Shown here: piece by piece, positions 23,254-28,290 of the stretch
Position numbering within the stretch: the first letter of the stretch is position 1
Layout: each line of letters begins with the position of its first letter
Source: an uncultured Duganella sp.
GTDB taxonomy: Bacteria; Pseudomonadota; Gammaproteobacteria; Burkholderiales; Burkholderiaceae
DNA length: 28,290 nt
NCBI GenBank assembly: GCA_946482635.1
Contig: CAMLSG010000054.1
Location: 1 to 28,290, forward strand
Direction: 5' to 3'
Position numbers and translations under genes: made by a program
The notes under the pieces: generated by a model
What the model saw: only the letters and a program-made list of their open reading frames with translations
Told to the model about the DNA's origin: nothing
Database searches by the model: none

Positions 23254-25625
23254 TCCTTCTTGGCGCCTTCCTTGGCGCTATCCGCTTCCTGCTTCTTCAG
23301 CGGAGTGTTGAAGTCCTTCATCATGTTTTCCGGCTGGCGCGACTTGAACAGTTCCAGGCGCGAAGGCGTCACCTTGCGCGGCCAGGCGTTGTTCGACTGG
23401 TCGATGTCGGCGGTTTCCCAGTACGGATCATGCACCAGGGACACCAGCGGCTCGTCGGTCACGATGATCTTGGTGACCTTCTTCGGCGAGTAGCGCCACA
23501 CTTCGGCAGGCACGCGCTCGATGTACTTCTTGCCCGACTTCAGTTCGATCTGCAGGATCAGCGGGGTCACCAGGCCACCGAGGTTGGAGAAGTCCACCAG
23601 GTACAGGTGCTTGCCCTGCGCCAGCAGGTCCTTCTCCCACTGTTCCAGGTCCTTGGTCTGCTCGTCGAACTTGTTGCGGTCGGCGTTGGTGACGGTGTAG
23701 TCGTCGTGCTCGTTGTAGAAGTCCTTCAGCGCAGGCTGTTCATCCACCTTGCGTACCATGCCCTTGTTGCGCTGGTCGATGATGGAGACCGGCTCCGCGT
23801 CGTGCTGCGCCTTCTTCCAGGCCTTTTCGGTTTCCGGATTCTTGGTGCTCACGCCGTACTCGCTGATGCCATCGATCGATACGTCGACTGCATCCGTGGT
23901 GTAGAACCAGCCGCGCCAGAACCAGTCAAGGTCGGTGCCGGACGCGTCTTCCATGGTGCGGAAGAAGTCGGCCGGGGTAGGGCGCTTGAACTTCCAGCGG
24001 CGCGCATATTCACGGAAAGCATAATCGAACAGTTCGCGGCCCAGCACCGTTTCGCGCAGGATGTTCAGCGCGGCGGCTGGCTTGGCGTAGGCGTTGTTGC
24101 CGAACTGGAGCAGCGACTCCGAGTTGGTCATGATCGGCACCTGGTTCTTCGAACGCATGTAGTCGACGATGAAGCGCGGATCGCCGCGGCCGGCCGGGTA
24201 ATTGTCCTCCCAGGCTTCCTGCGCCAGCGATTGGACGAAGGTGTTCAGGCCCTCATCCATCCAGGTCCATTGGCGCTCGTCGCTGTTAACGATCATCGGG
24301 AAGTAGTTGTGGCCAACCTCGTGGATCACCACGCCGATCAGGCCGTACTTGGCGCGCTTGGTGTAGGTGATTTCGCCGGTCTTCTTGTCCTTCACCGGAC
24401 GCGGGCCGTTGAAGGAGATCATCGGATACTCCATGCCGCCGACCGGGCCGTTGACGGAAATCGCAGTCGGGTAGGGATAGTCGAAGCTGTACTTGTTGTA
24501 CTGCTCGATGGTATGGATGATGGCGGCGGTCGAATACTTCTCCCACAGCGGGTTGCCTTCCTTCGGATAGTAGGACATGGCCATCAGGTTGCTGCCGTCC
24601 TTCTTGTAGCCCTGCGCATCCCAGATGAACTTGCGGGAAGACGCCCAGGCGAAGTCGCGCACGTTCTTCGCCTTGAAATGCCAGGTCTTGGAGCCCTTGG
24701 CCTGGTTCTTTTCGGCCTGCTCGGCTTCGGCCTGGGTCACGATGACGACCGGGGTCTTGCTGGTGCGGGCCTTGGCCAGGCGGTCGCGCTGGGTAGAGGT
24801 CAGCACGTCGTTCGGGTTTTGCAGCTCGCCGGTGGACGCCACGATATGGTCGGCCGGGACTGTGATCTGCACGTCGTAGTCGCCGAATTCCAGCGTGAAT
24901 TCGCCGGAACCCAGGAACTGCTTGTGCTGCCAGCCATACACGTCGTAGTAAGCCGCCATGCGCGGGAACCACTGGGCGATCTCGAACAGCGCGTTCTTGT
25001 CTTCGGCGAAGTATTCATAGCCGGAGCGGCCGCCCAGCACTTTCTGCTCATTGATCTTGTAGGTCCAGTCGATGGAGAAACTGAACTTCTCGCCCGGCTT
25101 CAGCGGCTGCTGCAGCTCGATGCGCATCATGGTGCGGTTGATGGTGGTTTTCAGTGGCGCGCCGCCGGGACCTTTGACGGAGCCGATCTTGAAGCCGCCA
25201 TCGAAGTCGCGCCCGGCAAGGATGTTGCGCAAGCCTTCGTACTTCATGCCTTCTTCTTCGCCCTTGGCGCGGCCCCAGGCTTCGCGCGACGGCGCGGTCA
25301 TGGTCATGCGGGCATCGGAATCCGATTTGTAGATGTTCTGGTCGAGCTGCAGCCACAGGTAATGCAGGGTATCCGGCGAGTTGTTGTGGTAGGTGACCTG
25401 GCCGCTGCCCGAAATGGCGCGGTTAGCCTCATCCAGGGTGGCACGAATGGTGTAATCGGCGCGTTGCTGCCAGTAGGCATGGCCGGGCGCGCCGGAAGCG
25501 GTGCGGTACTGGTTGGCGGAAGGCAGCAGCTCTTCGAGCTGGCGGAACTTGTCATCAAATGGCTCGGCTGCGAAAGCCGTCGCCGTCAGGCAAAGTGCGG
25601 CAAGGCCGAAATGAAGGCGTTTCAT
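23250..25625 (-). CDS. Secreted M1-family zinc metallopeptidase
   Basis: Product is 791 aa with a signal peptide (MKRLHFGLAALCLTATAFA). The zinc site HEXXH-X18-E is complete: His435, Glu436, His439 (HEVGH) and Glu458 ('WMDEGLNTF'). The exopeptidase motif, GxMEN in classical M1 aminopeptidases, appears as 'GGMEYP' (396-401), so the N-terminal-recognition Asn is Tyr here. That is typical of the divergent secreted M1 group and may change substrate choice. The C-terminus is a Lys/Glu-rich tail (KEGAKKE). It would act in the periplasm or outside, and heads the coupled run with DUF6702 and the TonB receptor. A candidate -10 TAGAAT lies about 36 nt upstream (25661-25666 on the complement). Confidence 0.92.
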   Translation of the reverse strand: MKRLHFGLAALCLTATAFAAEPFDDKFRQLEELLPSANQYRTASGAPGHAYWQQRADYTIRATLDEANRAISGSGQVTYHNNSPDTLHYLWLQLDQNIYKSDSDARMTMTAPSREAWGRAKGEEEGMKYEGLRNILAGRDFDGGFKIGSVKGPGGAPLKTTINRTMMRIELQQPLKPGEKFSFSIDWTYKINEQKVLGGRSGYEYFAEDKNALFEIAQWFPRMAAYYDVYGWQHKQFLGSGEFTLEFGDYDVQITVPADHIVASTGELQNPNDVLTSTQRDRLAKARTSKTPVVIVTQAEAEQAEKNQAKGSKTWHFKAKNVRDFAWASSRKFIWDAQGYKKDGSNLMAMSYYPKEGNPLWEKYSTAAIIHTIEQYNKYSFDYPYPTAISVNGPVGGMEYPMISFNGPRPVKDKKTGEITYTKRAKYGLIGVVIHEVGHNYFPMIVNSDERQWTWMDEGLNTFVQSLAQEAWEDNYPAGRGDPRFIVDYMRSKNQVPIMTNSESLLQFGNNAYAKPAAALNILRETVLGRELFDYAFREYARRWKFKRPTPADFFRTMEDASGTDLDWFWRGWFYTTDAVDVSIDGISEYGVSTKNPETEKAWKKAQHDAEPVSIIDQRNKGMVRKVDEQPALKDFYNEHDDYTVTNADRNKFDEQTKDLEQWEKDLLAQGKHLYLVDFSNLGGLVTPLILQIELKSGKKYIERVPAEVWRYSPKKVTKIIVTDEPLVSLVHDPYWETADIDQSNNAWPRKVTPSRLELFKSRQPENMMKDFNTPLKKQEADSAKEGAKKE

Positions 25626-25660
25626 CGAATCCCCATGCTTGTTGTAATAAATGCTGGGCT

Positions 25661-25666
25661 ATTCTA
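25661..25666 (-). promoter_or_regulatory. Candidate -10 element of the peptidase operon
   Basis: TAGAAT on the minus strand lies about 36 nt before the ATG of the M1 peptidase gene, in AT-rich sequence downstream of a terminator-like hairpin. I could not assign a convincing -35, so this is tentative. Confidence 0.3.
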
Positions 25667-25729
25667 GAGAGCTTTTTCTCACGACACTTCGTTTATTTGT
25701 AAAAAACCTGAAACATCCGTTGTTGGTAC

Positions 25730-25756
25730 GCGCCGAGACCGAAAGGGTCTCGGCGC
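25730..25756 (-). terminator. Strong hairpin downstream of the esterase gene
   Basis: Perfect 11-bp stem (GCGCCGAGACC / GGTCTCGGCGC) with a 5-nt GAAAG-type loop, starting 9 nt past the esterase stop at 25765. On the minus strand no U-tract follows directly; a T6 run comes about 24 nt later (25706-25701). It separates the esterase from the peptidase operon and probably ends or stabilises the esterase transcript. Confidence 0.5.
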
Positions 25757-25764
25757 CCCAGCTT

Positions 25765-26763
25765 TTATTTCAAGCGGTATTTCAGTTCCTCGCCGGCTTG
25801 GCGCATCGCGGCTTTGGTGCCCGGTACGTTGCTCAGCACGTTCAGCAGGCCGAAGTCGTGGATCATGCCGTTGTAGCGGACTGTGGCGGTTTCGACACCG
25901 GCGGCATCCAGCTTCTTGCCGTAGGCTTCGCCTTCGTCACGCAGCACGTCGAATTCGGCGGTCTGGATCAGGGTTGGCGGCAGGCCTTTCAATTGCTCGG
26001 TCGTGGCCTGCAAAGGCGAGGCGTAGATTTCCTTGCGTTTGGCCAGGTCGGTCGTGTAGTTGTCCCAGAACCATTTCATCGCGTTACGAGTCAGGAAGTG
26101 GCCATCGGCGAACTGCTGGTAGGAGGCATTGTCGAAATCGGCGTTGGTGACGGGCCACAGCAGGACCTGGGCGCGCAGCTTGGGCTGCCCCTGGTCTTTC
26201 GCCATCAGCGCCACCACCGCTGCCATATTGCCGCCGACGCTGTTGCCTGCCACGGCGAGGCGGGTGCCGTCGACATTGATTTCCTTGCCGTTTTTCGCGA
26301 CCCATTTGGTGGCGCCGTAGGCTTGCTTGATTGCCACGCCATAGCCGGCTTCCGGCGAAGGAGTGTAGTCAACGAAGACTGCCGCGGCGCCGGAGTTCAC
26401 CACCAGGTCGCGCACCAGGCGTTCGTGGGTAGGGAAGTCGCCCAGTACCCAGCCGCCGCCGTGGAAGAACATGAAGACCGGCAGGGTACCCTTGGCGCCG
26501 GCAGGGCGCACGATGTGCAGCTTGATCTTTTCGCCATCGACATCGATCACTTTGTCGGACACGTCGGCGGCCGGTAGCTTGGCGCCTTTCTGGGCGCCGG
26601 CCAGTACCTGGCGCGCCTCGGCAGGGCTCAGCGATTCGAGCGGCTTGCCACCTTCGAGCGCTTTCAGGAATTGCGCGGTTTGCGGTTCAACGCCCGGCAG
26701 GCTGGCGGCGACGGCGGAACCGGCGAGGAGGGCGAGGGCAGAAGCGGCGATAACGGTTTTCAT
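25765..26763 (-). CDS. Exported HSL-family alpha/beta hydrolase (esterase)
   Basis: Product is 332 aa with a signal peptide (MKTVIAASALALLAGSAVA). It belongs to the hormone-sensitive-lipase-like group: oxyanion motif HGGGW at 101-105, nucleophile Ser175 in 'GNSVGG' (GxSxG), catalytic Asp272 in 'TAEFDVLRDEGE' and His302 in 'NGMIHDFGL'. It should hydrolyse short-chain esters in the periplasm or outside; the natural substrate is unknown. AAAGGAG lies 7 nt before the ATG at 26763. The gene follows an OhrR-type MarR regulator and has its own operator-containing promoter. A strong hairpin follows its stop. An esterase rather than a peroxidase next to an OhrR-like repressor is unusual. Confidence 0.9.
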   Translation of the reverse strand: MKTVIAASALALLAGSAVAASLPGVEPQTAQFLKALEGGKPLESLSPAEARQVLAGAQKGAKLPAADVSDKVIDVDGEKIKLHIVRPAGAKGTLPVFMFFHGGGWVLGDFPTHERLVRDLVVNSGAAAVFVDYTPSPEAGYGVAIKQAYGATKWVAKNGKEINVDGTRLAVAGNSVGGNMAAVVALMAKDQGQPKLRAQVLLWPVTNADFDNASYQQFADGHFLTRNAMKWFWDNYTTDLAKRKEIYASPLQATTEQLKGLPPTLIQTAEFDVLRDEGEAYGKKLDAAGVETATVRYNGMIHDFGLLNVLSNVPGTKAAMRQAGEELKYRLK

Positions 26764-26790
26764 GGTAAATCTCCTTTGCTTAGTTGGCTA

Positions 26791-26810
26791 TTAAATAGTG
26801 CGCTACTTAA
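26791..26810. promoter_or_regulatory. MarR/OhrR operator upstream of the esterase gene
   Basis: TTAAATAGTGCGCTACTTAA is an imperfect 20-bp palindrome, matching its own reverse complement at 16 of 20 positions. It shares ATAGTGCGC-N-A-N-N-TAATTG with the site upstream of the regulator gene. It overlaps the expected promoter of the esterase gene, where a bound repressor would block RNA polymerase. On the minus strand, by alignment with the regulator's promoter, the -35/-10 hexamers would be AACCAA and TAATAG. Confidence 0.7.
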
Positions 26811-26818
26811 TTGGTTTT

Positions 26819-26854
26819 AAAAAATGCCCACACTGGTGACACCAAGGTGGGCAT
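26819..26854 (-). terminator. Rho-independent terminator of the MarR gene
   Basis: A perfect 8-bp stem (ATGCCCAC / GTGGGCAT, 26824-26831 and 26847-26854) encloses an inner TGGTG/CACCA dyad. On the minus strand it is followed by a T6 run (26824-26819). It begins 8 nt past the MarR stop at 26862 and insulates the esterase promoter from it. Confidence 0.8.
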
Positions 26855-26861
26855 CTGTCTG

Positions 26862-27317
26862 TTACGCGTTGTTCATCAGGCTGGTGCGCAAGACCGACAG
26901 CTCGCGTTGCAAGCGAATCACCTGATCCAGGTCGCAGCCGCTGGCGCCAAGCACGCAAGCCGGCAGCTTGGCACCCTCGTTCCGCAGTTCGCTGCCGTGC
27001 GGGGTGAGGGCAATGATCACCTGGCGCTCGTCTTGCGGGCAACGGGTGCGGGTGATCAGTTCAGCCTGCTCCATCCGCTTCAGCAGCGGCGTTAGCGTGG
27101 CCGAGTCGAGGAACAGGCGTTCGCCCAGGGCGGACACCGTTTGCTCGTCCTGTTCCCACAACACCATCATCACCAGGTATTGCGAGTAGGTCAGTCCCAG
27201 CTTGCGCAGCAGCTTGCGGTACAGCTTGTTCATCGCCAGGGAAGTCGAATACAAGGCGAAGCACAATTGCTGGTCGAGCTTGGGAACCTGTTCGAGGTCA
27301 AATGATTTCGTATCCAT
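26862..27317 (-). CDS. OhrR-type MarR-family transcriptional repressor
   Basis: Product is 151 aa. The N-terminus '[43 protein letters not shown]' is the OhrR pattern, with the peroxide-sensing Cys at residue 19. A MarR winged helix follows ('[28 protein letters not shown]', '[13 protein letters not shown]'). Extra cysteines at about 93, 121 and 128 could serve as the resolving partner, as in two-cysteine OhrR of Xanthomonas. It should repress until Cys19 is oxidised by organic hydroperoxide. I chose ATG 27317, which lies right at the likely transcription start; the longer frame reaching 27353 would read through the operator. It has its own terminator and a shared operator sequence with the esterase gene. 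The OhrR call is by motif; the inducer could differ. Confidence 0.88.
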   Translation of the reverse strand: MDTKSFDLEQVPKLDQQLCFALYSTSLAMNKLYRKLLRKLGLTYSQYLVMMVLWEQDEQTVSALGERLFLDSATLTPLLKRMEQAELITRTRCPQDERQVIIALTPHGSELRNEGAKLPACVLGASGCDLDQVIRLQRELSVLRTSLMNNA

Positions 27318-27324
27318 GGAACGC

Positions 27325-27353
27325 AGTATAGATAGTGCGCGATCTAATTGCAA
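27325..27353 (-). promoter_or_regulatory. Promoter and operator of the MarR gene (possible leaderless mRNA)
   Basis: On the minus strand TTGCAA (27353-27348) and TATACT (27330-27325) are exactly 17 nt apart. The 20-bp operator ATAGATAGTGCGCGATCTAA (27328-27347) fills the spacer, so the repressor would autoregulate. Transcription starting about 7 nt after the -10 would begin at or next to the ATG at 27317, with no ribosome-binding site visible, suggesting a leaderless or nearly leaderless message. Confidence 0.65.
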
Positions 27354-27440
27354 GCAATTTTTCGGGTTGACCTTGCCTCATGGGGAATCTTTGACTATCG
27401 TTAAAGTGCCCGTAACCTGCGCTGGGCAAAGGGGATGACA

Positions 27441-27752
27441 ATGAATCAAATGAATCACTATCATTCAAGCGCCTACCCAGTGCCCGACCAGCGAGGCCCG
27501 GAGCCGGTGCTTTTCCTGGTCGAGCTCGACCCGCAGCGCGTCGTTGATGGTGTGCGTTACGATGAAAACTACCTGGCCGACGACGTGATGGCCTGCGGCA
27601 CCATGCGCGAAACATGCCCGATTTGCGAAGAGGGCCACCTGCAACTGGTGCTGCGCCAGAAGAATGTTCGGGTGGCGCACCTGTTCTGTATTGAATGCAC
27701 GCGCTGTTTCGGCGCTTTCCTGCCAGACGGCACACCCGCACTCTCTGATTGA
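27441..27752 (+). CDS. Small Cys-rich (zinc-ribbon-like) protein, unknown function
   Basis: Product is 103 aa and I do not recognise a named family. The N-terminal part is polar, then 'PVLFLVELDPQRVVDGVRY'. The C-terminal half has CxxC pairs at 59-62 ('TCPICEEGHL') and 83-86 ('LFCIECTRCFG') with a further Cys at 89 and one at 52, the pattern of a small zinc ribbon. I prefer the ATG at 27441 to the in-frame ATG at 27435 because AAAGGGG lies 6 nt before the former but directly abuts the latter. No signal peptide is visible, so it is likely cytoplasmic. It precedes the receiver gene by 40 nt and may be co-transcribed with it. A short dyad (27389-27406) lies upstream. Confidence 0.72.
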   Translation: MNQMNHYHSSAYPVPDQRGPEPVLFLVELDPQRVVDGVRYDENYLADDVMACGTMRETCPICEEGHLQLVLRQKNVRVAHLFCIECTRCFGAFLPDGTPALSD

Positions 27753-27792
27753 ACATTCCCTGCGTGAAGTTCCCGTGCGGTATCATGCCGCA

Positions 27793-28290
27793 ATGAAGAG
27801 CCCAAAGACCAAGCCGCTGCTGCTGATCGTTGATGGATCGGCCGACCACCTGCAACAGCTCAGCCATCTGCTGGAAGACAAGTATGCCGTGCGTGCGGTC
27901 GACGACTTCGACAGCGCGCTTGCTGCGGCACAGCGGCTTCCGCGCCCTGACCTGATCCTGGTTGATGTGGTGCGCGATGGCTTTGCGGTTTGCCAACGCC
28001 TGCGCGGCAACCCCGACACTGCCAGCATTCCCCTGATCGCCATGATCGAACGCGGCCAGCCGGACCTGGAGCAAAGCGCGCTCGCCGAAGGAGCTTCCGA
28101 CGTCGTGGCGCGCCCTCTGGTGCCAGAACTGCTGCGTGCGCGCATCGGAACCCATTTGCAGTTGCGCGAGGCGCGCGCCAAGGTGCAGCGCCAGCGCACT
28201 CAGCTCAATGAACTGGGCCAGATCGCCGATGCCGCGGCGTGGGCCATCGCCAGCCTGGCCGAATGGCGCGATGAGGAAGACCCGTCGCAC
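27793..28290 (+). CDS. Receiver-domain regulator, probable HD-GYP type, truncated at the window end
   Basis: The 166 visible residues run off the window. The first 115 or so form a receiver: Asp14 in 'LLIVDGSAD', phospho-acceptor Asp58 in 'LILVDVVRDG'. It is divergent: the conserved Lys is Arg107 ('VVARPL'), and the Ser/Thr site is replaced ('LIAMIERG'). A Gln/Arg-rich helix (about 118-142) then leads into 'AWAIASLAEWRDEEDPSH', which resembles the opening of an HD-GYP cyclic-di-GMP phosphodiesterase domain as in RpfG-like regulators ('ASLAETRDNETGNH' type). The catalytic HD and GYP motifs lie outside the window, so the output call is tentative. ATG 27793 starts directly at the first beta-strand; an in-frame GTG at 27775 is a less likely alternative. 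Confidence 0.75.
   Translation, partial: MKSPKTKPLLLIVDGSADHLQQLSHLLEDKYAVRAVDDFDSALAAAQRLPRPDLILVDVVRDGFAVCQRLRGNPDTASIPLIAMIERGQPDLEQSALAEGASDVVARPLVPELLRARIGTHLQLREARAKVQRQRTQLNELGQIADAAAWAIASLAEWRDEEDPSH

Noticed and set aside
23430..25667. 745-codon plus-strand open frame antisense to the M1 peptidase gene
   Set aside because: It mirrors the peptidase gene, has no recognisable domain, low-complexity His/Val/Arg-rich composition and no ribosome-binding site; the sense frame has a complete zinc site and signal peptide. Long antisense frames are expected in GC-rich DNA.
27298..28290. 330-codon minus-strand frame over the Cys-rich and receiver genes
   Set aside because: Antisense to two plausible plus-strand genes and would read into the MarR promoter; no family features.
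1..28290. tRNA, rRNA, CRISPR array, phage or insertion-sequence features
   Set aside because: Looked for and not seen on either strand; all large frames are assigned to chromosomal-type genes.

Overview
The window reads as chromosomal DNA of a GC-rich, Gram-negative, probably betaproteobacterial organism. The gene mix (NodT-type outer-membrane lipoproteins, DUF1800/DUF1501 pair, exosortase with a PEP-CTERM target, hybrid signalling proteins, OhrR-type MarR regulator) fits Oxalobacteraceae such as Massilia, Duganella or Janthinobacterium. That placement is an inference from gene content and base composition, not a database result. Both ends cut genes: an MFS transporter at the left edge and a receiver/HD-GYP-like regulator at the right. 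Genes are packed tightly, with many ATGA start/stop overlaps. There are no RNA genes, CRISPR arrays, insertion sequences or gene-free stretches over 300 bases.

Layout. (1) 1-3061, plus: a tripartite drug exporter (DHA2/EmrB-type MFS pump, EmrA/HlyD adaptor, NodT outer-membrane lipoprotein). The last gene carries an in-frame 57-bp near-perfect palindrome. (2) 3058-6697, minus: a compact three-gene unit of a membrane-embedded VIT/VWA protein ending in a PEP-CTERM sorting signal, an exosortase and an EpsI-like protein. Its candidate promoter leads directly into a 12-bp-stem hairpin that covers the ribosome-binding site and start codon of the first gene. (3) 6783-13434, minus: an RND efflux operon in the order outer-membrane lipoprotein, adaptor, HAE1-type pump, GyrI-like protein, DUF1003 membrane protein. 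(4) 13575-16195, plus: an exported DUF1800 + DUF1501 pair. (5) 16192-17849: an exported SnoaL-like protein divergent from a LysR regulator, then a 37-residue one-helix membrane ORF. (6) 17846-25625, minus: a run of six genes: secreted M1 metallopeptidase, DUF6702 protein, TonB-dependent receptor, 2-oxoglutarate/Fe(II) dioxygenase, a soluble receiver-histidine kinase, and a double-receiver protein whose second receiver is degenerate. (7) 25765-27317, minus: a secreted HSL-type esterase and an OhrR-type MarR repressor, each preceded by a matching 20-bp operator. (8) 27441-28290, plus: a small Cys-rich protein and a truncated receiver/HD-GYP-like regulator.

How the parts work together. The exosortase unit looks like a dedicated sorting enzyme with a single private substrate, because no polysaccharide genes or other PEP-CTERM proteins are present. 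The two efflux systems export toxic compounds, and the RND operon adds a cytoplasmic ligand-binding GyrI-like partner. The peptidase/TonB/dioxygenase run suggests extracellular peptide processing, import and intracellular hydroxylation of an amino acid or related product. The MarR-esterase pair forms a simple redox-responsive switch by sequence logic. Three convergent gene pairs end in the same 4-nt stop-codon overlap (CTAA or CTAG).
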